Source: Desulforapulum autotrophicum
GTDB lineage: Bacteria; Desulfobacterota; Desulfobacteria; Desulfobacterales; Desulfolunaceae
Length of the DNA stretch: 64,000 bases
NCBI GenBank assembly: GCA_020723285.1
Contig: DYJE01000022.1
Location: 1-64,000, forward strand
Reading direction: 5' to 3'
Position 1 is the first letter of the stretch. Each line of letters starts with the position of its first letter. Under the pieces are notes generated by a model, which saw only the letters and a program-made list of their open reading frames with translations, was not told the origin of the DNA and ran no database searches. Shown here piece by piece: positions 26,794 to 35,122 of the stretch. The position numbers were made by a program, and so were the translations under genes.

Positions 26794-27429
26794 CTACATG
26801 ATAAGAAAGTCGGTGAAATAGATGTTACGCACCTTGCCAGTTTCAAGGCGGTTGTTAAGTTCCGCGATCAGCGCCATTTTCAGCCGGATTTTACCTTCGG
26901 CGCCTTCCAGTTCCGTCAGGGTTTTTGCCGCGATCACAGATCTCAGCGCCCCCAGGAGCATGTCTTTCCGGTCATTGAATTCAAGGGCCAGCTCCGGCCG
27001 GTCCATCTCCACATGGATATCGGTTTTCAGGGTTTTTTCATGCTCCGGGTCCCCCATTTTGATTTCAAGGGACGGCAGGGTGTACACATGGTCGAACACG
27101 TGAAGCTCGGCTTTTTCTTCACCGTGGCCTTCTTTCCCTTCCTCTGCCGGTTTTTCTCCGTGGCCGCCGTCATCTTTTTTTTCGCCGTGGGCATCACCGC
27201 CGTGTTCACCTTCAGCCTTGGATTCTCCATGGGTTCCGGATTCTTTCCCCGTTTCCTCGGCGGCGTGTTTGGATTTGAAAAAAAACAGGGTCCCGGCCAC
27301 TCCGCCGCCCAGGCAGACCACAAGGACGATGCCCACGATAATGAGCAGCTTTTTGTTTTTGAGCAGCCCTTTTTTTTCCGGAGTTCCGGCTTCATCCGCC
27401 GGTTCTTCCTGTTTTTTCTTTTTCGCCAT
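26794..27429 (-). CDS. fliL: FliL, flagellar basal-body associated protein
   Basis: 211 residues from ATG 27429; the frame is open further upstream but overlaps the sigma-54 promoter. A Lys/Glu-rich cytoplasmic start, one transmembrane helix (about 28-50), a linker rich in His, Gly and Glu (about 55-110), and the FliL domain ending RNIYFTDFLIM. It associates with the stator/basal body. First gene of the long flagellar operon. The His/Glu-rich linker is unusual and might bind metal. Confidence 0.93.
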   Translation of the reverse strand: MAKKKKQEEPADEAGTPEKKGLLKNKKLLIIVGIVLVVCLGGGVAGTLFFFKSKHAAEETGKESGTHGESKAEGEHGGDAHGEKKDDGGHGEKPAEEGKEGHGEEKAELHVFDHVYTLPSLEIKMGDPEHEKTLKTDIHVEMDRPELALEFNDRKDMLLGALRSVIAAKTLTELEGAEGKIRLKMALIAELNNRLETGKVRNIYFTDFLIM

Positions 27430-27526
27430 GGTTCCGCCTGTGGCTTGAATGATGTCTGAGAATCCAGCTTGACTGAGAGTTTTAAGAGGCGCAGCTCTCC
27501 CGGGCATGATAACGAAACGGAAGAAC

Positions 27527-27542
27527 TGCAACCCTTGTGCCA
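27527..27542 (-). promoter_or_regulatory. sigma-54 (-24/-12) promoter of fliL operon
   Basis: Minus strand reads TGGCACAAGGGTTGCA: consensus TGGCAC and TTGCA elements with GG and GC exactly 10 bases apart. About 100 bases upstream of the fliL ATG, leaving a reasonable leader. Confidence 0.87.
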
Positions 27543-27703
27543 ATCAAAAATCACGGTCTGAAGACGCGACACTCGTTTTTTTTATGAGTCGTTACCGGGC
27601 ATTCTGAAGATATTTGAGGCATTTAAAAGCAGGGAGAATTGACCGGGACAGTATACGGGCTGAAGATGACGTTAAACCGGTCCTGTCAAAAAAATGGCGG
27701 AAT

Positions 27704-27743
27704 AAAAAACGGGAGGCCGGAAATCCGGCACATCCCGTTTTTG
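27704..27743 (-). terminator. intrinsic terminator after flgE
   Basis: On the minus strand AAAAACGGGA and TCCCGTTTTTT pair around an inner GCCGGA/TCCGGC hairpin and end in a T-run. It starts about 15 bases past the flgE stop and separates the fliK-flgD-flgE operon from the fliL promoter. Confidence 0.85.
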
Positions 27744-27758
27744 GCGAAAACCTAAGGA

Positions 27759-29564
27759 CTACCGTTTCATGGCGATGGTGTCCCCCAGCATGCCGTCCAC
27801 GGTGGTGACGATTTTGGAGTTGGCCTGGTAAGCCCGCTCCGTGGTGATCATCCGCACGAACTCGGCGGCCATGTCCACGTTGGACTGCTCCAGAGAGTTG
27901 GGGGCGATGCTGCCAAGGCCGTTGGTTCCGGGTTTGTTGGTGATGACAGGGCCGCTGATGCGGGTTTCGGAGAACAGGTTCCCGCCCTGTTTGAAAAGGC
28001 CCTGAACGTTCTGGAAATTTCCCAGGGCCACCCTGAACAGCGGTGTCACCTGGCCGTTGGAGTACTGCCCGGTGATGACCCCGTCGATGTCCACCGAAAT
28101 GTTCTGGAGACTGCCTGCGCCGTATCCGGAGGAGGTCTGGTAAATGGTGGTGGAGCCGGTGGCGAACTGGGTGGTGGACAGGGCGTTGGGCGACCAGTTG
28201 GTGCCGTCGAATTCCGAACCCATGTCCAGCTGAACTTCCATTACGGTGGACCCGCCCGCGCCGCCCAGGAAGTCTGCGGCAAAGGTGTAGTGCTGCTGGG
28301 TGTAGTCACCGGTCATGTCCGCCCAGTTGTTGGGATCGGTGAGCACGTCGGAGTCGCCTTCGGAAATGGTCACGGTGTAAGCGTTACCGATGGCCACCAC
28401 ATCACCCGAGTTAAAACTGAAGTACATGCCGTCCGGTCCCTGGACATAATCCCCCAGGGTGTAATCCGCAGGAATGGTGATGGTGCCGGTGCCACCGCCG
28501 TTTGTGCTGGCCCAGTTGAGGGTGATGGTGTTGGTTCCGATGGTTCCCGCCGCAGTGGACGTGAAGGTGTAGGTTTCCGTGGCCGGGGGACCGCCGGCCA
28601 GGTTGGCCGTGCTTCCGGACCAGGCTCCGCCCACACCGGGTGCCGTGGCAGCCCAGGGGCCGGTGCCGCCGCCACTGGTCAGATTACCGCCGGAATTTCC
28701 GACGAATCGCTCAAACGTCTGGGATGCGAGAACACCTTCAGAGGTGAAGGTCAGCAGGCCGCGGCCCAGAAGGCCAAGCCCCGCGTCGGTGGCGCTGTTG
28801 AAAATGGCCCGCCTGTCTTCCTCGGGATTGCAGGTGACGATGTATTCGTAGGTGTTGGACAGCTCGCCTTTGTCGTAATACACGGTGATGTCGTGGGTAC
28901 TGCCCAGGCTGTCGTACACTTTGACCGTGGTCTGGTATTCGAACGCCGAGCTGCCGAGATTGATATCCAGAGTGGGATCTCCGTCCCAGACTTCGGACAG
29001 GGGGAGACCGGTGCCGGTGGTGTTGTCCGGCTCCCTGGAATCCAGGTTGGTGATCAGGGTGATGCTGTCCGTGGCTTCCGGCGGCGACGTGAACGATTCC
29101 AGCCGGATGTCGGTGATTGAGCCGATGTCCTCCACATCCATGGTGACTTCATTTCTTCGAAGCTCCCAGCCCTGAACAATATAGCCAGCAGGATTGGTGA
29201 AAAAACCGTCCTTGTCAAAACGGAACTCACCGGCCCTTGAATAATAGTCCTGTGCGGCGTTGTTGGGGTCTCTCAGTATGAAAAACCCTTCCCCGCCGAT
29301 GGCCAGGTCTGTGGGGGATTCGGTGGATTCGAAGGAACCCTGCACGAACATGCCCGCGATGGCTCCGATGCCCGCACCGCGCCCCACCTGGGCCGAGCCG
29401 GAATTGGTGGCCACAGTCTGGCTGAGAACATCCTGGAAGGTCACCCTGCTGGATTTGAAACCGATGGTGTTCACGTTCGCGATATTGTCACCGATAACCG
29501 TCATGGAATTGCCCATGGAGGCCAGGCCGCTTACACCTGAGAAAAGTGAACTTGTTAATGACAT
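27759..29564 (-). CDS. flgE: FlgE, flagellar hook protein
   Basis: 601 residues, GGGGGTAGT before the ATG. The N-terminus (SLFSGVSGLASMGNSM, GDNIANVNTIGFK) and C-terminus (EQSNVDMAAEFVRMITTERA then YQANSKIV) are the paired coiled-coil ends of axial proteins. The middle is long, Gly/Thr-rich and variable. Larger than the enterobacterial FlgE (about 400), as is common in deltaproteobacterial lineages. Last gene of the fliK-flgD-flgE operon. Confidence 0.95.
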   Translation of the reverse strand: MSLTSSLFSGVSGLASMGNSMTVIGDNIANVNTIGFKSSRVTFQDVLSQTVATNSGSAQVGRGAGIGAIAGMFVQGSFESTESPTDLAIGGEGFFILRDPNNAAQDYYSRAGEFRFDKDGFFTNPAGYIVQGWELRRNEVTMDVEDIGSITDIRLESFTSPPEATDSITLITNLDSREPDNTTGTGLPLSEVWDGDPTLDINLGSSAFEYQTTVKVYDSLGSTHDITVYYDKGELSNTYEYIVTCNPEEDRRAIFNSATDAGLGLLGRGLLTFTSEGVLASQTFERFVGNSGGNLTSGGGTGPWAATAPGVGGAWSGSTANLAGGPPATETYTFTSTAAGTIGTNTITLNWASTNGGGTGTITIPADYTLGDYVQGPDGMYFSFNSGDVVAIGNAYTVTISEGDSDVLTDPNNWADMTGDYTQQHYTFAADFLGGAGGSTVMEVQLDMGSEFDGTNWSPNALSTTQFATGSTTIYQTSSGYGAGSLQNISVDIDGVITGQYSNGQVTPLFRVALGNFQNVQGLFKQGGNLFSETRISGPVITNKPGTNGLGSIAPNSLEQSNVDMAAEFVRMITTERAYQANSKIVTTVDGMLGDTIAMKR

Positions 29565-29630
29565 ACTACCCCCTATTCATTGTAATTACCGGTTTTTCTT
29601 ATCCCTGAAGTGACTTGATCCATCCGTGAA

Positions 29631-30326
29631 TCAATTTTTCGCCAATGTGACGGACTCCACACTTTCCGGATCGACCCGTTCTCCGTCGACCATCAGATAG
29701 GTTTTACCGCTGTAGCTTGTAAGGCCGCTGACAGAACCTTTTGTCAGCGTGGAAACATCCGAATATTGATTTTGGGCATTGAGTGCCTTGACTTTATAAG
29801 TGTATTGGCCGTCCTGAACCGTGTATCCCTCGTCGTTCTTTCCGTCCCACTCGATATTGTAGGTTCCGGCTTCGATTTCTTCATCACCCGAACTCATCCG
29901 TCTGACCGGTGTTCCGTTTTTGTCGTACACCACCACGGTGATGGAGCCCGGTTCCTTCATCTGGAAAACACCGCCCGCCACCACGTCACCGTCGGACAGC
30001 GTCACGGGATTGCCGTCACTGACGATGGTTTTTCCCATGTAATCGAAAAGATTGTCATTGGCCGACGCACTGTTCAGGGAGCTAAGGATGGACGACAGAT
30101 TCGTGTTCATGGTGATCTGCTGCTCCAGACTTGAAAACTGGGCGAGCTGGGCCGTGAAGTCCGTGCCTTCCAGCGGATTCAGAGGGTCCTGGTTTTTCAG
30201 CTGGGCCACCATCATGGTGAGAAAAGCCTCTTTGCCCAGACTGTCTGTTTTCTGAGTTTCAGACGTGTCCCTCAGCTGGCTGCTGATGAAGAGATCCCTG
30301 TTGCTGTAATCTGTTGAAATACTCAT
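29631..30326 (-). CDS. flgD: FlgD, hook capping protein
   Basis: 231 residues, GGAGGTAGGGT before the ATG. The N-terminal KEAFLTMMVAQLKNQDPLNP (33-52) then LEGTDFTAQLAQFSSLEQ is the FlgD signature. Following are FlgD Ig/Tudor-like domains (YNIEWDGKNDEGYTVQDGQY). It scaffolds hook polymerisation and lies between fliK and flgE as in many species. Confidence 0.96.
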   Translation of the reverse strand: MSISTDYSNRDLFISSQLRDTSETQKTDSLGKEAFLTMMVAQLKNQDPLNPLEGTDFTAQLAQFSSLEQQITMNTNLSSILSSLNSASANDNLFDYMGKTIVSDGNPVTLSDGDVVAGGVFQMKEPGSITVVVYDKNGTPVRRMSSGDEEIEAGTYNIEWDGKNDEGYTVQDGQYTYKVKALNAQNQYSDVSTLTKGSVSGLTSYSGKTYLMVDGERVDPESVESVTLAKN

Positions 30327-30351
30327 ACCCTACCTCCGTATCCGGGCTGTT

Positions 30352-32664
30352 TTAAGCCACCAGATCGAGTCTTCCCCTGGTGTATCCGCCGGCCGCCATC
30401 AGGGCGGCAGCGGTGCTGGTGTCTTTCGATTCCAGCGGTGACAGGGGATCGAAACTGAACAACGGCTTGTCTTTCTGTTTGCGGCCCCTGTTGGACGAAT
30501 CCGAATCATGTTTGGCCTGGGCCATGCTTTGTCCGAAATCTCCGGACATCCCCACGTCCATTTTTTCGATCCGTATCCCCTGGTCCGCGAGAAGGGTTTT
30601 CAGATCCGTGCTCTGATTCATGATCATGTCACGGGTGGTGGAATGTTCCGCAAGGATGCTGACCTTGAGCCCGCCTGACGTGTGGGTGATGCTGAGTTCC
30701 ACACGCCCCATGTCCGGGGGCTTGATATGAAAGCGGATTTCCGTGTCCCCGTTTTTCACGGCTTTTGAAATCTGTCGGGCCACCTGGTCCGTGACATAGG
30801 CCGGAAGGGTTTTTTCAGAAGGCCCGGCCTGAACCATCTCCGATGTTTTCGCGTAAATGCCGGAACCTGTCAGAATCCTGACCGGCAGAGTCTGGGATTC
30901 GATTTTTCCCTCACGGACCGGCATTTTTTCTTTCAACGGTTTTTCAGGGTGGGATGCGTATGCCTCTGAAAAGGATTCGCCGTCATGGGCTGAGAAATTT
31001 TTTCCCTGGTTGTTTCGCATGAACGGGGCCACGGGCTCAGCAGCCTGATGCTGACCTTCCGCGCGGATCTCACCCGTTGTCACCGGATTTTTTACCGTTT
31101 TGGAATCATTGTCTGATCGTTCGGTCTGAACATGGCCTTTGAATATCCCCTGAGCCTTTTCGGTAAACAGCGTGGGCAGAGGACGGCTGGTGTCGAAGGT
31201 CAGGTTTGTGCTCTCATCGCTGACGGGTTCCATGACCCTTGCGGATTCCGATCCGCTGGCTGCCACTTTGCGGTTGATCGTATGGATATTTTCATGGAAG
31301 GCTTGTGCCAATGGAGCGATGGCGGCCTGCTTTGATGCGGCCGGCGTTCCGCCTTCGGCCAGAGTTTCAAGCTTTGCCGCAAAATCCTTAAGACTTATGT
31401 TGCCTTTGGCTGCCGCATCAAGAAGCTCCGGAGCGTCGGCTCTGTTTTGAGACGTCTGCACCGTGGGGGCGAAGGATTCTGACGCAGCGGTAAAAGACAT
31501 GGCCTCCGCCATGGGTGCTGTTTCTGCCAGAGGATGGGGCATGCCGAAGGTTGCAGCAGGGGCGGCATCAAAAGACATGGCTGCTGACATGGGCGCTGTT
31601 TCGGCCAGGGGTTTAGGTTTGCCGGTCGTTGTGGCAGGCCGTGGAGAAAGAAGATCCATGATCATGGCGGCCGGAAAAGACATAGGGGGAGCCTGGCTCG
31701 GCTCAACCGCACCGGAATCCTTGGTGTCATCGGACGAAACAGAGGAATCATGATCGGCGTTCTCTGTTTTCAGGCCTGAATCGATTTTTTTAAAGGTATG
31801 GCTCGATGGGGTGTCCGTGTTTTTTGGGGACGAATTGCCGGATTCGTTCAGCCCGGCCAGCATCGCCAGAACGCTATCGCTGATGAAGGATTCGCCGGAA
31901 GCAGGAAACGCTGCCGCATCGTCAGTTTTGAGGGCCGTTTCGTTTTTGATTTTCTTCACGGTCCATGGAAGGACCGGGGCCTTTTCATCAGCAGGAAAAG
32001 CCGTGATGGCTTTTGTTGACGTTGAAGCGGTGTACGGTTCAAGTTCGGCCAGAAGCTTGTCCACAGAGACACCCTGGGTTTTGTCCGTGGCCTTGAAAAG
32101 GATCGTTTCGATCTTTTCCGGAGTGAAACCGAAACCCGTGAGGGCGGTCTGAATATACGGCAGTGAGGAAATATCAAGCCAGGTTCCCTGATCGTTGTCC
32201 TGCATGAACTCCCCGAGATTCGAAAGCACGGTTTTAAACGGGGTCAGGCTGTCCGATTCACTCAGGCCCTGTTTCTGGCCGTCAATGTACGTCTTTACCT
32301 GATCGGCGGGGAGTCCCGCTTTTTCAAGGAGCTGGCCCAGAACGTCAAGCCCTTTGGCTCCCATATAAAGATCCGCTGATTTTGAAGTGGTATCTCCGGA
32401 TACAACCGCAGCAAGGGATTTGAGAACATCCCCTGATTTCCGGCCCGGAATGGTTTCAAGATTCATGGCCGCCATCAAGGATTTCATGGAGCTTTCCCTG
32501 TTTCCAGTGGCTGCCGGGGCCTTGTTCATCAGGGCGTTGAGTACGGAGCTGAATTCGTTTCCAAGACTGTTGGACCCCTGGCCCAGACCTTTGCCCATGG
32601 ATGGACCGCCTGCCGGTGCGCCGGTTTTGATCATGAGCATGTTTTGAAAACTGTTTGCGAACAT
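30352..32664 (-). CDS. fliK: FliK, flagellar hook-length control protein
   Basis: 770 residues, GGGAG before the ATG. A long Ala/Ser/Pro-rich N-terminal ruler region is followed by the C-terminal Flg_hook domain (about 620-730; RQISKAVKNGDTEIRFHIKP then PDMGRVELSI). Around residues 345-400 a 25-residue unit (PLAETAPM-x2-AMSF) is tandemly duplicated, which could change ruler length. It controls hook length by acting on FlhB-C. First gene of the sigma-54 operon with flgD and flgE. Confidence 0.93.
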   Translation of the reverse strand: MFANSFQNMLMIKTGAPAGGPSMGKGLGQGSNSLGNEFSSVLNALMNKAPAATGNRESSMKSLMAAMNLETIPGRKSGDVLKSLAAVVSGDTTSKSADLYMGAKGLDVLGQLLEKAGLPADQVKTYIDGQKQGLSESDSLTPFKTVLSNLGEFMQDNDQGTWLDISSLPYIQTALTGFGFTPEKIETILFKATDKTQGVSVDKLLAELEPYTASTSTKAITAFPADEKAPVLPWTVKKIKNETALKTDDAAAFPASGESFISDSVLAMLAGLNESGNSSPKNTDTPSSHTFKKIDSGLKTENADHDSSVSSDDTKDSGAVEPSQAPPMSFPAAMIMDLLSPRPATTTGKPKPLAETAPMSAAMSFDAAPAATFGMPHPLAETAPMAEAMSFTAASESFAPTVQTSQNRADAPELLDAAAKGNISLKDFAAKLETLAEGGTPAASKQAAIAPLAQAFHENIHTINRKVAASGSESARVMEPVSDESTNLTFDTSRPLPTLFTEKAQGIFKGHVQTERSDNDSKTVKNPVTTGEIRAEGQHQAAEPVAPFMRNNQGKNFSAHDGESFSEAYASHPEKPLKEKMPVREGKIESQTLPVRILTGSGIYAKTSEMVQAGPSEKTLPAYVTDQVARQISKAVKNGDTEIRFHIKPPDMGRVELSITHTSGGLKVSILAEHSTTRDMIMNQSTDLKTLLADQGIRIEKMDVGMSGDFGQSMAQAKHDSDSSNRGRKQKDKPLFSFDPLSPLESKDTSTAAALMAAGGYTRGRLDLVA

Positions 32665-32690
32665 GGTGTTCTCCCTGACAGACGTTACCT

Positions 32691-32716
32691 CCGGACGGAT
32701 TTGCCTTGCCGTCCGG
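32691..32716. other. perfect hairpin in the fliK leader
   Basis: CCGGACGG (32691-32698) and CCGTCCGG (32709-32716) form a perfect 8-bp stem with a 10-base loop, between the sigma-54 promoter and the fliK start. There is no T-run, so it may stabilise the mRNA or modulate translation rather than terminate. Confidence 0.5.
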
Positions 32717-32732
32717 TGTTGAACCCTATTTT

Positions 32733-32748
32733 AGCAAAGGGTGTGCCA
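32733..32748 (-). promoter_or_regulatory. sigma-54 (-24/-12) promoter of fliK-flgD-flgE
   Basis: Minus strand reads TGGCACACCCTTTGCT: GG and GC are exactly 10 bases apart and both conserved blocks are present. It is 69 bases upstream of the fliK ATG. Confidence 0.85.
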
Positions 32749-32882
32749 TGGAGAATTTCAACAAAAATAATCTTTTAAATCAGATGGATATTGAATATTG
32801 CCGTAAAAAGGCGGTAGAGATGAAGCGGGTTTTCAATGCATCTTTTTCTCTGGGAGAATACTGCGGGGAAAAATTTGCCTGA
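32748..32882 (+). CDS. possible 44-residue small protein
   Basis: An ATG at 32748 preceded by AAAGGGTG opens a 44-codon frame (MENFNKNNLL... to EKFA, TGA 32880-32882) in otherwise empty sequence. It overlaps the fliK sigma-54 promoter on the other strand. No domain is recognised and coding status is doubtful. Confidence 0.25.
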   Translation: MENFNKNNLLNQMDIEYCRKKAVEMKRVFNASFSLGEYCGEKFA

Positions 32883-32931
32883 TGGGTCCAAGGCAGGCAA
32901 GGCCTTGAAAAAAGCTTTCCTTCTGTTCGTT

Positions 32932-33423
32932 CTATTTGTACTTGACCGTTTTCAGGCTTTTTGAAAAATATTTTTCCGCTTTGATCATGAACAGCTTGGG
33001 CCGGGTCACATCTTCCTTTTTTTTCAGGAATCCCAGTTTGATGAGGTTGTCATACGCTTTGCCGAAATCGTGGTCCAGGGTCCCGGATTTCTGGTTTTCG
33101 TAAATCATCATGGCTTTGGTCTGGATGGCGTCGGCCACGAGAAAACCGATGGTGTTGTCGCCCTTGAGAGCCGCGAACTCCTTTAGAACCGCGTCCCGGT
33201 TGGTGACGGCAAAGTCTTCCGCTGTTTTTCCCACAGGTTTTTCGTTGAAAAGGGTGTTGGTGACGGCGGCGGCCAGGGCACCGGCGTATTCCCTTTCATA
33301 GCGCTCAAGATACCGTACAAACAGAAAATTATACGTGCCGTGTTTGACCTGGTCGATGGCGATATCCATTTTGCGGAGGTATTTTTTTCTCCGCCGGGTG
33401 GTGAAGTATGAAAAAAGGCCCAT
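32932..33423 (-). CDS. conserved hypothetical protein, unknown function
   Basis: 163 residues from ATG 33423 (GAGGA upstream; the frame extends to 33486 through the promoter). Starts with a basic segment GLFSYFTTRRRKKYLRKMDI, continues as a mostly helical soluble protein with a Lys-rich C-terminus (SKSLKTVKYK). No signal peptide or known motif. It is transcribed alone from a sigma-70-like promoter and convergently or independently of its neighbours. Confidence 0.65.
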   Translation of the reverse strand: MGLFSYFTTRRRKKYLRKMDIAIDQVKHGTYNFLFVRYLERYEREYAGALAAAVTNTLFNEKPVGKTAEDFAVTNRDAVLKEFAALKGDNTIGFLVADAIQTKAMMIYENQKSGTLDHDFGKAYDNLIKLGFLKKKEDVTRPKLFMIKAEKYFSKSLKTVKYK

Positions 33424-33457
33424 GGTGTTCCTCGTGTCCGTCGTTAAAAGAAAACGT

Positions 33458-33486
33458 TTCATATCCCAAACCGGATACAAAGTCAA
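33458..33486 (-). promoter_or_regulatory. sigma-70-type promoter
   Basis: Minus strand TTGACT (33486-33481), 17-base spacer and TATGAA (33463-33458). It lies 35 bases upstream of the ATG at 33423. The rest of the divergent gap up to 33745 shows no other clear element. Confidence 0.6.
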
Positions 33487-33745
33487 ATCTCTATATGGAA
33501 TAGAGGGTTATCAGGCCATGTGTGAAAACGTGAACGTCATAAAATTCCGTTTGAATATCCCGAAACATTTTGATAGGGTTCTTTTTCTTTTATTCCGGGC
33601 GCTATGGCAATAGCAACTGGCGTTCGGCAATTACGAATATTTTGCGCGTTTTCACACCGCAGACGAACACAGCTCACACCATGATTTCGTTCGACTGAAT
33701 GCGAAACACCTTAGAATACGGTTGAGCGCGCTGTTATGGAGGATT

Positions 33746-34552
33746 ATGGGGCAGCTTATCATCACCCACCCCGGCTCGGCACATTTTGACGAATTTTTCG
33801 CCATTGCTCTGATTCTGGCAAAATTCCCCGATGAAACGTTCCGGATCGAACGAAGGGACCCGAAAACCGACGAACTCGACAACCCCGATATCTGGGTTGT
33901 GGACATCGGAGAACGTCTGGAACCCCATCTGAAAAACTTCGATCATCATCAGGATATCGACCATGCGGCGAGTTTCGTTCTGGTTTCGGACTATCTTGGA
34001 TTGAAAGACAATCTGAAAACACTGCCCTGGTTTGAATTCAAAGATAAAATCGACCGATTCGGACCGATGAAAACCGGTGCTGAAATCGGAACTCAGAGGC
34101 TCCGTATCACTTACAGCCCCTTTGAAGAGTGGTTTCTTGACCGGTTTGCCGACGATCCCATGAGCTGTCTGCCCCTCATGCGGTCGTTCGGAATCAGCAT
34201 GATCAAAAACGCCGCAGACATGGCGTCGCAGTTCAAATTCTGGGACAAGTGCCGGAAGGAAACCCTTGGCGGACACACCGTGGTCATCGGCCATACGGAC
34301 AAGACCTGCGGGTCCCAGGAGTACAATGAGACCCTTGAACATCCGGCCGCTGTGCTGGTCACATACGACAGCCGGGGCAAGGGCTGGAAAATGTGCCGTT
34401 TCGATCATTTCCCCGAGGTGAATTTTTCCGTACTCGAAGGGCACAAGGACATCAAGTTCGCCCATAAAACAGGGTTTGTCGCCAAAACCCACGAACGGAT
34501 TCCCCTGTCGGACATCCTTGACCTCGTGCGGAAGGCCCTTCCCGAATCGTGA
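33746..34552 (+). CDS. MYG1/UPF0160-like metal-dependent hydrolase
   Basis: 268 residues; ATG 33746 preceded by GGAGG. The N-terminal IITHPGSAHFDEFFAIAL resembles the THSGTFHxDEALA metal-binding motif of the MYG1 family, and FDHHQDIDHAASFVL matches its YDHHQ motif; WVVDIGERLEP supplies another conserved Asp. Members are DHH-related putative phosphodiesterases/exonucleases. The DEALA-type segment is changed (DEFFA), so activity is uncertain. The C-terminal third has a YNETLEHPAAVLVTYDSRGK pattern I do not recognise. It appears monocistronic. Confidence 0.72.
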   Translation: MGQLIITHPGSAHFDEFFAIALILAKFPDETFRIERRDPKTDELDNPDIWVVDIGERLEPHLKNFDHHQDIDHAASFVLVSDYLGLKDNLKTLPWFEFKDKIDRFGPMKTGAEIGTQRLRITYSPFEEWFLDRFADDPMSCLPLMRSFGISMIKNAADMASQFKFWDKCRKETLGGHTVVIGHTDKTCGSQEYNETLEHPAAVLVTYDSRGKGWKMCRFDHFPEVNFSVLEGHKDIKFAHKTGFVAKTHERIPLSDILDLVRKALPES

Positions 34553-34607
34553 GATCATGATGCCGGTTACACTCTGAAAACCTGCGGTAAGTATTCCGAA
34601 AAAAACC

Positions 34608-34647
34608 AAAAAAAAATCGGGTTCCACGGTATATCGTGGAACCCGAT
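34608..34647 (-). terminator. intrinsic terminator of the 63-aa protein gene
   Basis: Perfect 13-bp hairpin ATCGGGTTCCACG / CGTGGAACCCGAT (34616-34647, 6-base loop) followed on the minus strand by eight Ts (34615-34608). It could also terminate the gene coming from the plus strand, though there is no T-run on that side. Confidence 0.9.
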
Positions 34648-34677
34648 CAGCGGTTCGTGCTTTTAACAAAAAACGGA

Positions 34678-34869
34678 TCAGGCGATTAACAACTCATAAA
34701 TACAGCGGCGTTCAGCGCCGGACTGGGTTCCGACGTTGTCCAGCCGCCTGTCACCTCGGATCCGGCGGTCAATGCCTGAGCGCCGTTCCGGGCTGAAATC
34801 AAGATCGGTCAATTGACGCCTGTCTCCTTCAAGGCGACGTCCCCCATTGTCTGCCAGGTTGATCATCAT
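34678..34869 (-). CDS. 63-residue Arg-rich RR-motif protein
   Basis: ATG 34869 has GGGAGG at 7-base spacing. The protein carries six Arg-Arg pairs in a repeating pattern: GGRRLEGDRRQ, PERRSGIDRR, RGDRR and AERR. Small proteins with an ERRSGxDRR core are widespread in Deltaproteobacteria-type genomes but have no assigned function. A near-consensus sigma-54 site and a strong terminator frame it, so it is probably a real, separately expressed gene. Cytoplasmic, no signal peptide. Confidence 0.75.
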   Translation of the reverse strand: MMINLADNGGRRLEGDRRQLTDLDFSPERRSGIDRRIRGDRRLDNVGTQSGAERRCIYELLIA

Positions 34870-34923
34870 GGTCTATCCTCCCAAAAAAATGTGTTAATTT
34901 TCCCCCTAACATTCTGTTTCCCG

Positions 34924-34939
34924 TGCAATATTCGTGCAA
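34924..34939 (-). promoter_or_regulatory. near-consensus sigma-54 promoter
   Basis: Minus strand TTGCACGAATATTGCA differs from TGGCACG-N4-TTGCA only at the first G of the -24 GG pair, and spacing is correct. It is 55 bases before the start of the Arg-rich small protein. The altered GG makes it uncertain. Confidence 0.45.
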
Positions 34940-35122
34940 CCGGATCCCCACCCGGCGTTTCTGTTAAATATTCAGCGCGTTGAACGCCGCTCAATTTTTT
35001 ACAGGTGCAAAATATCAAGAGTAAAAACAAAATATTGGGAATATTATTCCATAAAAATACGGCAGTGGATACATAATTTTTTTAATTATGGGATGGGCGT
35101 GTTTTATTCCATGCCTATGTGT

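Noticed and set aside
33734-34669. 311-codon open frame on the minus strand
   Set aside because: Antisense to the MYG1-like gene and runs through the intrinsic terminator hairpin at 34616-34647.
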